From Cladopsammia gracilis (Eukaryota; Cnidaria; Anthozoa; Scleractinia; Dendrophylliidae), in NCBI GenBank assembly GCA_022457155.1, contig JAJGOT010000039.1:2091501-2155500 (forward strand): a DNA stretch of 64,000 nt, read 5' to 3'. This document shows, piece by piece, positions 21,300 through 31,697 of this stretch (the first letter of the stretch is position 1; every line of letters starts with the position of its first letter). A program made the translations under genes and the position numbers. The notes beneath the pieces were generated by a model that was not told the origin of the DNA, made no database searches, and worked only from the letters and a program-made list of their open reading frames with translations.

Positions 21300-21600
21300 T
21301 CGTTTGAACAATGGTTCACATTGCCAGAAAACAAACAAAGAAAGCCTCCGACCGAACACCTTTCGTAATCACCTTCAATCCAGCTATTTGTAATCCCTCC
21401 TCTGTTGTACGAAAACACCGTACCTTAACATTCTTCAATCCTCCACCCGCTGCAAACAAATTTTTCCTTCACCACCTGTCGTGGCTTATAGGAAAATTGC
21501 AAGCCTTCGTGACCTCCTGGTTCATACTAAACCAAGGAAACCAACCAGCGAGAAATATCAGATAGTGCCTCCAGCAAGATCTTACTGATGCAACCACCCG
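21300..21600 (+). pseudogene. Penelope-like element relic, unit 2
   Basis: A fragment encodes the linker between reverse transcriptase and the GIY-YIG endonuclease of a Penelope-like element (PFVITFNP, then FPSPPVVAY). The reading frame is broken: an insertion in the RKHLNILQSS region and later stops. Related fragments follow the receptor in units 3, 4, 5 and at 60955-61780. A CAAATAAAGAATGAAATGAA tail-like sequence precedes it. Confidence 0.6.
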
Positions 21601-21610
21601 CGCTGTTTGA

Positions 21611-21917
21611 GGTAAGGTAGGTAAAGTCGCACTCGGGCCACAATGGCCCACACGGCCGGAGCTTAACCCGTTTTCCGTAGCATGAAGCAACTAGGAATAT
21701 TGCTACTCCCCCCTGGATGGGATGCTAGTCCATCGCAGGGTTACCCCCAGCATTTTGTCGCCGGTACCCATTTATACACCTGGGTGGAGAGAGACAGTGT
21801 GGAGTAAAGTTTCTTGTCTAAGGAAACAACACGACGGCAGAGACCAGGCACCAAACCACCGACCTTCAGGTTGAAAGTCCGACGCGCTAACCACTAGACC
21901 ACCGTGCCGCCCACAAT
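21611..21917 (-). mobile_element. Second tRNA-derived SINE family
   Basis: On the minus strand it starts GGGCGGCACGGTGGTCTAGT, continues as a tRNA-like A box (GGTTAGCGCG) and runs for 307 bases to a CTTTACCTACCTTACC tail. The target duplication is GCTGTTTGA (21602-21610 and 21918-21926). It is absent from all other units. Confidence 0.88.
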
Positions 21918-22380
21918 GCTGTTTGACCAGTCAGTTTATTCAAACGCTGCTGCCCTACACGCTACCCGGCGTAATGGGCATGAGTGAGTGACCTGTCTAC
22001 AGAAAAAGAACAAGAGAAAAAACTTCCCATGAAGTCTAGAATTTCTATGTCTTTCAAACGATCACGATCGATCCATCTTTTAAAGAATTGCACCAAGCCC
22101 TTGGCCAACATATGCAAACTTGCTTGAGACGATAAATCCTACCTAGCTTTTATTTAACCGGGAAAACTAACCTAATTTTCGCGTTATGAACATTTTCATA
22201 TTTTCTCGCGCAATCGTGAATACAGGGGCTAGTTTCTTGAAGAAACGGTGGACTGGTGGTTTTAAGAACTGAGTTGATAAGGAACAATAGTTGACCGCTT
22301 TTAAATGATTAAAAAGGTTACGTTTCGAGTTCTATCATTACGTCTGAGCATTCGGTCACTTTTTTCTTTTTTCTACCCGG

Positions 22381-22603
22381 CGTATCCAATCGATCGTTCG
22401 GTAATCGAACCCAATCGAACACCAATCGTTCGATTGGGTTCGGTAATCGAACGAAATCGAACTCACAATAAAATTTGGTCAATCGAACAAAATTGAACGT
22501 TCGATTACCGAACAGTGAACAATCGAACCCAATCGAACGTTCGATTACCGAACAACCAACCATCGAACTCAATCGAACTCAATCGAACGTTCGATTACCG
22601 AAC
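22381..22603. repeat. Subterminal repeat field, left end of transposon copy B
   Basis: Repeated TTCGGTAATCGAAC, CCAATCGAACG and their inverses fill the region. The right end (29512-29706) carries the same words in inverse order. Confidence 0.9.
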
Positions 22604-22794
22604 TCCTGTCTGTTTATACTGCGGACATATTGTACGGTGCACTGTCCCCCTAATCCTTTTTTTGGCGATTCGCCATACCCCGGGATAGGACGAGTTGTCT
22701 GCACAATAGCCACGTGCACACTAGTCAGCCACGTGGTTGGGTGAAATTTTGCAAAAGGTCGAATCACTGCTAGCTTTGGTGAACCCAAAAAGAA

Positions 22795-23332
22795 ATGTCT
22801 AGAGCGTCAAGAACCCGAAGCGATTTCCAGGAGACCCGGGAGGAGACTGAAAACATTGAAATTACATGTACTGTAAAAGGATATCAAGAATGTCCTTTTA
22901 GCGTTGATGTGGGAGAAGAGTTTCGAATTTTTAAGAAGATCGGTTCCAAAGGAAGAGCGTTTAAAGTGACTAACACTAGAGGCCAGTTAGGACATCTTGA
23001 TCGGGCGATGGTCTCGCCTCTTTGGCTCTTTAAGGACGGAATGAATTGGTGAGTAGTGATCCGATTAAGGGCAAAATAGATCGCGTTCGAACGGTGCAAA
23101 TGCCATGACCCTGAGGCTTGACCTGACTGACGGGCTGATTAATAAACCCTGATATTTTTTTTACAGCACAGTTATTGGAAGGCCCTTCGATGATCCAAAA
23201 GGAAGATGGCGTGTTGGTGGAGGAATTAACGTCCCAGTAAGAGTGGAAACGGAAGGAGCTCGAAACAAGATTATGGAATTAAAGAACGATCTCTTAAAAC
23301 TTGGTATTAGGGCAATAATGCGGGAAAGATAA
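22795..23332 (+). CDS. HIRAN-like small protein of the transposon
   Basis: Two exons: 22795-23048 (GTGAGT donor) and 23167-23332 (TTTTTTTTACAG acceptor), joined in frame to give 139 residues. The C-terminal two thirds resemble a HIRAN domain: a beta-rich start (ITCTVKGYQ), FKVTNTRGQLGHLDRAMVS (compare the G-x-x-VGHL helix start of HIRAN), then CTVIGRPF. HIRAN domains bind DNA 3' ends in repair helicases such as HLTF. Here it stands alone, so a DNA-end role in transposition is only a guess. An AATAAA at 23435-23440 follows. Splice sites look intact, suggesting recent coding function. Confidence 0.6.
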
Positions 23333-23949
23333 ATTTACAAGCTGTCCGGGAATCTAGCGGGCGTTTACCGGATATCAGGATGTGTTTGTTGTGTAAACCT
23401 GCATGTCGCGTGCCTGAATTAAAAAAAAATGACAAATAAAGTGAAAATCGTTTTTAAAAAAGTATGTCACTGGACATTCCTAATACCGATGCACAGCTCA
23501 AAACATACAAAAAAGATACTCGGGAAAGATAAGATCGGTAACCTCAAAGAAAACCCCGGGTGTGAACGACGGAAATGGGACCACCAAGATGACAGCAAAA
23601 TATCTGAAATATATAACAAAAGAAATCTTTATTGGCTCTTTACAATTACAATACTCTAATGAAAACCGTAGCAAAGAGCTAGAAAACAGCCGGGAAAATA
23701 GAACATGGACAAGCATTTTAAACAGTTTTGTCTGACTGGGTGGTATCTTGCTTCCCGGTTTTCTGGTGTCCTGACGACATGGATGAGTATTGCCCCGGCT
23801 GGTAATCGCCAGATTTCGCCCTTCTTCTGTGGTTTTGAAACCACACGTCAACCTGTCAACATTGATGATGCATGAGATAAAGTTACAATTCAATTGGTCA
23901 TATTCCCGCATATTTCCACGTGCGTCTTGGTTATGTCCGACTTTATTAA
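23333..23949. other. Transposon-internal spacer
   Basis: This lies between the HIRAN-like gene and the zinc finger exon. An A-rich tract and AATAAA (23435-23440) are at its start. The rest has ORFs on both strands without recognisable motifs. An upstream exon of the zinc finger gene may hide here. Confidence 0.4.
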
Positions 23950-24266
23950 AAATGAATTTATTCTGGGGATTTTGGTTGCTTATAGGAACCACCACCCTAT
24001 CAATACCAGAGTTAACAAACGGAGCACCAACCTTTCAACAGCTTATAAGTCAGCTTTGCGAGAAAGGGTTCGCAGAAGATATATCGTCCTCTAATGATTT
24101 TGAGACCTCCTTACGATGTGTTAGATGTAATGAAAACTTAACGTTTGGACAGGGGCAGGGGCTTTGGACCTTAAAACGACATTCCAAGAAGGACAGCCAT
24201 AAAATTAAAACTGCCTGGACGATCAATGATCAATACAGAGTTATTTCCCTGAAAAAGTCTGGTTAG
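23950..24266 (+). CDS. BED-like zinc finger fragment of the transposon
   Basis: The supported part is near 24042-24266, after a possible acceptor (CCTTTCAACAG). It encodes a region with CVRC, a Trp, then H-x5-H (LRCVRCNENLTFG, WTLKRHSKKDSH), the spacing of a BED or C2H2-like finger that would bind DNA. The frame is open upstream from an ATG at 23950, but that part looks hydrophobic and random, so the true start or upstream exon is unknown. It ends at TAG and overlaps, on the other strand, the tail of the CUT gene, so the two genes converge. Confidence 0.4.
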
Positions 24267-24289
24267 CATTTTACATTTTCGAAGCCCGG

Positions 24290-24922
24290 GGCTTAATAAT
24301 CTTACCTTGTCTTTTCCAATCTTGATTGACTTGGCCAGCTTATCCAGCGTTTCGCTTTGTGGTTTTCCATTACACTGGAGGAAAATTTCGTCCAGCATTA
24401 CTTGCTGCCACTTTTCAAACTTCGCAGGCTGTTGTTTTGCTGGGGGCTCATTTGTTTCTGTGTTGTTGCCTGGTCCTTAGAAATTGCAGCCGGTCGCTTT
24501 CTCCTCTTTGCACCAACGTCGTCAAGAAATGAGCGTCGAGATGCTTCGTCTTTGAGAAAGTCGCGTATCCTTATCCACGATTCTTTTCCAGCGCCCTTGG
24601 GTAGTGAAGCAGGCGGTCGCTTTAGCATGTTGGTGAATGTTGACTTTGACCGGTTGATATACTTGGCAAAATCTGAGCGAGCTACCCCCTTTCGTTCCAG
24701 CCACTTTGATATTTTATCTGCTATCTCCTTAGGGCCTTCATCCTCCTCTCCCTCATCCGTGTCGTCTTCTTGCGCCACATTCTGGACATTTATCTCGTGT
24801 ATCTCCAGAGCAGAATTTTCCAGCTCCACCACCTCAAACTGAATCGATCCTTGAAGCTCTCTCAAGGCATCTTGGAGCATACCTTTCTGATCATCCTCCA
24901 CTGTTATTTTTAACGTGCTCAT
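24290..24922 (-). CDS. CUT-domain protein with homeodomain-like tail, carried by the transposon
   Basis: From ATG at 24922, 174 residues are open. An acidic stretch (DDTDEGEEDEG) precedes a CUT domain at about 65-140 (EIADKISKWLERKGVARSDF, then FTNMLKRPPAS and WIRIRDFLKDE), with the typical helix spacing. A basic RRKRP follows. After this the frame changes: a second frame (about 24410-24295) reads KFEKWQQVMLDEIF and LDKLAKSIKIGKDK, like helices 1 and 2 of a homeodomain, ending at a GTAAGA donor-like site. The shift may be a mutation or an unseen intron; helix 3 was not found. CUT-homeodomain proteins bind DNA. Start codons of this gene and the transposase face away from each other. Confidence 0.6.
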
Positions 24923-25584
24923 GTTTTCTGCTAATGCAAATGTTAACGCTTTCGCAAGATAGTTCCCGGTTTATAATATTCTGCCGTATTACGATCCGTT
25001 ACTTATTTCCGGTCATTTCCAGGTCTTATATCGAGTTTCTTCAAGTCATCAGACGGAAATCCCCGTGGACATCACACACCGGAAACCACAAAAGTGAATC
25101 AAGAGCCTGTCTGTAGCCCTGGACAGCCCTTTGACACACAATCTATTGCAGATGTTTCAGTTGTGAAGAGTATTTGTCAAATGGATGAAGTTTGTAAGGT
25201 TCGTAAATATTTTAACTTACTATCAATGTGTGCCTTTGGCAAATTTGAAGTAAGCTTAATTAAATTTGGAGAGAGGGACTAAGCTTTTACGTACGGATTT
25301 ACGATAACCCCAGGGATAAGTTATGAAACGAAACAATGAAATGAAAAAAATGAATTGAGGATGATGATGATGATGATGATGATGATCACTGAAACATTCA
25401 AACTTTTTGGTGCGTTTAAGATTTACGTAACAAAGTAACCCCGAAACCCGCAAACTGTTTCAGACTTGTATATCCGTCAATCTTTGATTTCCTTTATCAA
25501 AACAGGGTGTAAAAAGAAAAAAAGATGAAATGGAGGTAGACAAGGGAAAGACACTGGCAACATCTTCTTTCCATTTTTCTTTCC
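24923..25584. promoter_or_regulatory. Divergent intergenic region of the transposon
   Basis: This separates the CUT gene (minus) from the transposase (plus) and should hold both promoters. It includes a short plus-strand ORF (25094-25202, MNQEPVCSPGQPFDTQ...) ending at a GTTCGT donor-like site, and an acceptor-like TATCAAAACAG at 25496-25506, so a 5' exon of the transposase is possible. A (GAT)n tract lies at 25360-25386. Confidence 0.4.
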
Positions 25585-28500
25585 ATGGAGGAGATGTACA
25601 ATCAACAACGTCAAAAAGTGGCCGTTGAGTCGGAAGTTATTGTCAATGCTGCCATTAATGCTGCTGTCTTTACTGAAATGAAAGCAAACGACGAGCGCAA
25701 AAAGTTAGTGGAATTAAGTCGAAGCCTCAAAGATCAATTTCGAAATGAGATTATGCTACCGCAGTCACTTAATATTGATTTAATTAAAAACTTTGTTTTT
25801 GCAAATGAAGAAATGGAGCATCGTTCACACGCTTCAACTAAACTGCTGCAAGAAATGACCTTCCAAATTTGCGAGTACTTTGCTATGAAAGAGGTTTTGC
25901 ACAAGCAAATGAACGAACGTGCAGTTGTCCATCCAACACTGAATAAATTTGCGGAAATGTTATCAAATCCGGAAAAAGACAATAACAACGAGCTTCTTGC
26001 TATCGTTTCTGATCTCATTACAAACAACGGGAAAAGGACTGGAAAGCAATGGTCTGATAGCAGCAAGTCACTTTTTGCGTTTATTTTGGACTATGGTGGA
26101 CCAGCTTTAGTGAGTCGAGTTAGGGAAACTATGGGTGGCCCTTCACTCACAACATTATACAAAACAGTTCGATTGCCTTATACTATTCCGCAAAAACTTG
26201 AGTCGTCGTCGTTCTCGCAAGCACGAGCATTTTTTGACCGTCTTGGTATACAAGGGCCATTCATTCTTGCTGTTGATGCCACACCAGTGATACCGTCTTT
26301 AAAAGTCCGCGGTAACAGAATTTATGGTATTGCTAAAGAAGGGGGTGTTATCGTACGTACAGCAGAAGATATCATTCGAATAGCTGGAGATAGATCATTT
26401 CCAAAAACTAAACTTGTGAATACGCTTGTATTAGCTCCAGTCTACGTATCCGAGCCGTTCTATGTTCTTGCGCTAAGCCCAGTCATGTCAGGTGAGACCT
26501 CAGAAACAGTTGCTAACTGGTATAAGGAAGCGGTTCGAATGGGTTTGGAAAATAACATTCGTATCATTGGTATTGGTGCAGATGGGGACTCAAAATTCAG
26601 GAAGTTCTTTCTGGACAAATACGCCAAAGGCAAACGACGAAAAAATGGATTAACCGTCGATTACGAGGGATTTGACTTCTCCTCCGAAACGAAACAATTC
26701 GGTACACAACTGTCCACCACAGTCATGCAGCCTGACTGGAGGCATTTGATTAAAAAATGGAGGAATCAGCTATTAAACACGAAGAGGCTGCTGCTGATGG
26801 GAAAAAATGTCATCCTTATTGAGTACCTGATGGAAATCTATGAAACACACAAATTAGAGTCGGGATTATGGAAGTCGGACATATTTGTTCGAGACAAACG
26901 AAACGTTGATGCGGCAAAAAGAATTCTGCACCCTACGGTTTGCGAATGTCTAAAGAAATCCAATGATGCATTGACTAAAGGTTTGAGGGTATATCTTTCG
27001 GTAGGTTCTTCTTTGCTTCGCAGCTTTTCAGATACAAACTTATCGCCAAGGGAAAGAGCAAACCTTGCTTGGAAACCTGTGATCTTCCTCAGACTTTGGA
27101 AAACTTGGGTCCTTTACGAAAAGTACAATCTAAACACGCACTTTATATCAGACCAAACGTACACTGATACAATTCTTGCAGGCCATTCCGTAATCTTGAA
27201 TATGCTAATATTTGCAAAGTATTTTCCAGATGTGCCATTTTGCCCCTGGTTTCTGGGTTCGGATTCTTGCGAAGTTTTCTTTTCTTATCTTCGTGGATTT
27301 ACAAAAGGAAAAAATAATTTTAACTTCATGGAAATGTTAGACATAACAGCGCGAACTATCAGACTATTGGAGTTAAAGCACAAGAACAGACGGCAAGAAA
27401 TCCCAAAACAGAAAACTGCTTGGCCCAGCAATTTAGCAAGTGAAGTAATAGAAGGAATGAAGGACGCAGAGAGGGAAATGCTTAAAACCATGGAAGAAAT
27501 GGAAATTATCCCAGGACTGAGGGCGGCTCACGTTGTATACAAAAATCAACGAACTGGTGAACTGACGATTCTCAACTCACCAACGAATGCGTTTGTGTCA
27601 GAGAAATCAGCATTTCCAGACGAGTCATATATCGCACCTTTTGAAGAACTGTTCGATCTGGACAATAATATGTTGCTTAATAGCCTTGCACAAGAAGACC
27701 CAACCACACTAGAATTAGCAGGCCTCATTGCGCAGACTAGCTTAGAAGAAGATCCGGAAAATGTGCTCGACGAAGGTGATCCAGAAAATTGTCAGCTTTT
27801 TAAGCGTGGAATTTGCAAGTTCCAGGAAGAAGGTTTTGTAGAACCAAGAACCGACCATTGGATAGGATGCGAGTTTCTCGATTGTGGGAAATGGTGGCAT
27901 GAGATATGTCTAGGTATTAAATTCAAAACTGACGATGAAAGAAAACATTATTCAGTTGTTTGTCATGACCACGAGTGTGATATAGCCGAGTTATACCCTC
28001 AACGAGAAAAATTAAAAGCGACAAAGGATAACAAATCAATTTTAGAAAACAATGAACTCTCTGTGCAGAATACACAAGAAAACAGCGAAAAAAGACGAAA
28101 ACAACAGAAATATCGAGAGCTCAGACCAGAACAGTACGTTGAATACAATGGCCAAGTGTACCATATAGCAAATTTCCTTTCGCTACAAATCGGAAAAGTT
28201 TATGTACCAACAACTGGGCGCCTTTCAAGATGGCTTTCATTGTCTAGATGTGACTTTTATGACTCGAAAGAAAGTTCCTTAAATACCGACAAAGCCACCC
28301 TTACCCTAGGAAATTTTGCCGCTCTATTTGTTCCAAATGTGGGATTAGTGGTGGGTAAAGTCATCAGAATAGCCAGAACCCTGAAAGCGTCAACTTCTTT
28401 CCCTGTACTTAAATTGGACCAAGAAAGCTCAAAATTACCCGGTGTAACAGAACTTGCTGTGTTAGAATTTGAAGGCGTCGAAAAGGAATCTGAAAATCTA

Positions 28501-29344
28501 CTGCCAAGTTCCTGCACTGAAACCAAAAGTAGCGAGTGTGTTCGCATTTTACAAGGTGAGGCTCATAACAGCAATTTTCAGATGACGGAAGAGGATCAAG
28601 ACTTCATCAATAATAAGCTTCCTGAGCTGGTCGAGGAAGAATCGAAGCGTTCAAAACAGAAAGAAAAAGAAAGACAAGAAAAAAATCAAACAACTGAAAG
28701 CAGGGGATCCGAAGGACATGACAGTTATTTTGCTTCGAGAAGTTTTGTTAGAAATGGGCGTTTCGTTTAAGTCAAGTGATTCAAAACAAAAGCTTATCGA
28801 TAAAGTCACTCACGCAAGATCAAGCTTAAATATGACTCGGCCAGTCGATGGCACGGTAGACAGCGCGAGTAGGCTGATGCATGCGCAGGACAATTCATTA
28901 GAAATTTCTCAAGCACGCGACGTTAATTCTGCGTCGATTGATTTCAAGACCTACGGCTGGGGCAGTCGAACAACTTACTCGTCCGAAACTCAAGTCAATT
29001 TTGCATGCAAGTTTTTTGCTTATTACGATGATTTCGATCTTAAGAAAAAAATTGCTTTACTTGTTCACTTGCTATTTTTGTCATCCATGTTAATAGTAAG
29101 CACTTCCTCCAATGTAATTGTTGTCATGCTGGAAATTGCTCTTCTCCTGTCAACGTCGCTTTTAGCCGCCCTCGAGGACATGGACAGACTGATGGCGGCA
29201 GCGTTTTGGCTACTAATAATGATTCTTCACATATTGAACACCACTGCCTGTGTTGCAGTGAATGAAATTGTGCAACTTCTGTTTGAGTGTAACGGTGACA
29301 AACAGGGCAGAAACCATATCCTTCCTTCTAATATAGAAATGTAA
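25585..29344 (+). pseudogene. P-element-like transposase with PHD-like finger and SAP-like motif, copy B (one frameshift)
   Basis: The first frame runs 25585-28770 (1061 residues). One extra A in a run of seven near 28680 (six in copy A) pushes the remainder, to 29344, into another frame. In order: a helical N-terminus; Asp in AVDATPV (~232); GADGDS (~332); QPDWRHLIKKWRN (~382), like the PHL-K-RN block of P-element/THAP9 transposases; Glu in SDSCEVFFSYLR (~561); a PHD-like region (~737-800) with WIGC-x4-C-x4-HEIC and CHDH; then a Lys/Glu-rich stretch and a SAP-like motif (LLREVLLEMGVSFKSSDSKQ). Proposed role is excision and insertion of the element in the nucleus. Tail beyond the SAP is doubtful, see findings. 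Confidence 0.75.
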
Positions 29345-29456
29345 ACGAAAGTGCGTTTCATTATTTTACCGTCGTTTTGTTCTCTGCTACAAAATATATA
29401 TCACTAAACATTGACATTCAGTTCGATATTTGGACGTTTTTCTATTTATTCCATTC

Positions 29457-29462
29457 AATAAA
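29457..29462 (+). promoter_or_regulatory. Polyadenylation signal, transposase copy B
   Basis: AATAAA at the same distance from the stop as in copy A. Confidence 0.5.
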
Positions 29463-29511
29463 AGTTGATTATAATTAGTCCTGCGTGATTTACTTATCAA
29501 GACATGGATTC

Positions 29512-29706
29512 CGAACTAAATCGAATCCGATTGAGTTTGATTGTGTTGATTGTGTTCGATTGGTTCGATTGTGTTCGATTGGTTCGAAAATCGAACTCAC
29601 ACAATAGATGTTCGATTTTGTTCGATTACCGAACCCAATCGAACGATTGGTGTTCGATTGGGTTCGATTGATTTTGGTTCGATTTTGTTCGATTGGATAC
29701 GCTGAG
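29512..29706. repeat. Subterminal repeat field, right end of transposon copy B
   Basis: Matches the right end of copy A with few changes, and is inverse to the left field at 22381-22603. Confidence 0.88.
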
Positions 29707-30115
29707 TTTCTAATAGCTTTCACACCGCAACTTTCAGTTTAACTCGGTGCCTTTGGCCACAGATATAAACTGTAATCTTTCGTCATTTCCAGGTTTCAAG
29801 CTATTTTTTACTGTTGTATAGATTATTGAGGTTAGTGTTTCATACTTTTGAACAAATGACATACATACAATATTGTAATTAATAGACTATGTGTCTTTCA
29901 GCTAGCAGGATGGATCGTGTTCTATTTTCGGCAAACTTCCCGTGTGATCAATTATTAAAGAGTACCACTGTTGAAATTGAATTCAATTTCCGTTTTAAAA
30001 TTTTTACTTCATCACTGGGAAGTAGCCTTTATTAAGATGATCACAATTTAAATGAATACTACGATATCTTGCACATCTCTCTCTTCCAAAAAGGTTACTT
30101 TTCCTTTGGCCCTTT

Positions 30116-30152
<37 letters not shown>

Positions 30153-30462
30153 GTGTGAGCAACACAGGGTTTTAAGTGTTAGTCCTTTTATAAAACACTT
30201 GGTTATGTCCCACTTAACCGGTCCCCTTTTAAAATAAGAGAAAATAACCCGAGACGTCCCGAGCGAAAACTGTTACAACTATGCATCTGACCTTAAATGA
30301 ATTAAAAGCTCAAAAAATTAAATTCTGATAAGTCTGATAAAACAATAAGGCTCAAAGATCATATTTGGGCAAGAAACGTTTAAAACCCCGTTCAGTACAG
30401 CAGGAGTCTTTCTCTTTAAATATTGCTGACATTCTCCTTGATGTCAGCTAATACCTGCATAA

Positions 30463-30911
30463 TAGAGTGAATTCGTATAACCCGTGCTTTATATGCTAAT
30501 GAGCCGCGTTATATTCTAATGAGCTGTGTACAATAAAACAAAGGGAGTTGAGACGGCTGACTTTTTATTTGTTATAAAATTAATTAAAATATCACAGAAG
30601 CATTGCTAAGCGTATGCAAATTCAAACCAAGAGGTAACAATTCAAGCATTTCAGTAATTAACAGCCTGTAAAAAACGAAACAAAGGACTGTAAACATGTC
30701 GGGTCTCAAAATTCCAGTCTTGTTTTATATTCAAACTCGAGCAAAGGAAAACGAAAACTGAACCTTAAGATTGAACTAAACCGTAACATATGTTTTTGTT
30801 TTCCTCAGTTTTTTTTTCAAAGACCACACCTCTATTGTTTTATTGTACACAGCTCATTAGAATATAACGCGGCTCATTAGCATATAAAACACGGGTTATA
30901 CGAATTCACTC
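30463..30911. mobile_element. Hairpin MITE, uninterrupted copy
   Basis: Same element as at 4327-7933, without the Harbinger insertion. Arms of about 75 bases start GAGTGAATTCG on each side. No coding capacity. Confidence 0.88.
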
Positions 30912-31604
30912 CAACATGTCATAAATGTGATACGACAAAAAAAGGGTTTGCTAATAACGCAAACGTCACTTGACAATTTTTTCCTGTCCTGTGTCAAATA
31001 TGTAGACAGATTTTTCTTTCAATAAGCGAATGCCGCTTTACTGGTGAAAGTACTAATTCGTGAGTCTTAATTAGTCGATGCCTTCAAGTCAACCCACTGA
31101 ATTTTAAAAGCAGACATTTTACGCGACGTATTTGGTAAGAATGCCATTTCTTTCTCTATTTTTGGAGCAGCAGCCCTATTTTCACTGCTTCCGTGATTTA
31201 AGGGCTCGCTGCTTTTTAAACAAAAGCTGTTTTAGATAGTCAGACCAAAACAGATACGTAAACCGTTTAACGAACAAGGCTTATTAGAATAAAAACAATT
31301 TCTGCACCACCTTCTGACCGACAGTAAATATATTTTGTCTCCCTTTAATAATAAAAAAAAGAAACTACCACAGCCGCCTTTAATAATCACTGTTTATTAT
31401 AATATCATTGCTTCTATCGTCTATAAGCTCATTTTTGGTTATTCATTAGGAAATTGGGACGATATTTGGCATGTAGACAGGGTAGATGTTGCCTGATTAC
31501 AAGATTGTGCGGCAGTAGGCTAAGTTGGGTCGATCATATTAAGGTGTTGTGCAAGGTAATTATCCTTTGTTGCTGTCCTTTGTAATAAGCGAAATATCAA
31601 CTAA

Positions 31605-31697
31605 CTGCTTCTCGATGGTTTTCTTTTAAGAAAACCATCGAGAGGCAGTAAAATAGCAGTTGCTATGAAGTATTTAAAAAATACTTCATAGCAACTT
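31605..31697. repeat. Paired palindromes upstream of GPCR 3
   Basis: Hairpins 31605-31652 and 31657-31697, same sequence and order as in unit 1, with the second loop two bases shorter. Confidence 0.85.

Larger units (their letters stand above)
15992..22375 (+). repeat. Tandem array unit 2 (GPCR unit, 5' part missing)
   Basis: Unit homology resumes at CGTCTATAAGCTCATTT, which lies well inside the other units, so the leader is missing. The double palindrome is collapsed to one arm of each hairpin (about 16200-16235). Insertions found only here are the hammerhead element (17144-18358), a MITE (18754-18913) and a SINE (21611-21917). The region 20120-22375 after the receptor has no gene; it carries a SINE, a unit-internal inverted repeat (20797-20944) and a Penelope-like relic. 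Confidence 0.85.
22376..29706 (+). mobile_element. 7.33-kb multi-gene DNA transposon, copy B (complete)
   Basis: Termini are CCCGGCGTATCCAATCG on the left and, read inwards on the other strand, CTCAGCGTATCCAATCG on the right. Both lead into long TTCGATT-type repeat fields. The duplication TTTCTA flanks it at 22370-22375 and 29707-29712; units 4, 5 and 6 keep the empty site (TTTTTTCTAATAGC or a one-base variant). Inside are four gene regions: HIRAN-like (+), BED-like zinc finger (+), CUT/homeodomain-like (-) and PHD/SAP transposase (+). The last gene is frameshifted here. A 6-bp duplication with this gene set does not match a superfamily I can name confidently; the nuclease layout is closest to P-element/THAP9-like enzymes. 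Confidence 0.88.

Noticed and set aside
23498..23995. 165-residue minus-strand ORF within the large transposon
   Set aside because: No recognisable domain and no splice or start context; probably chance.
25360..25405. His-rich peptide encoded by the (GAT)n tract
   Set aside because: A microsatellite translated on the minus strand, not a gene.
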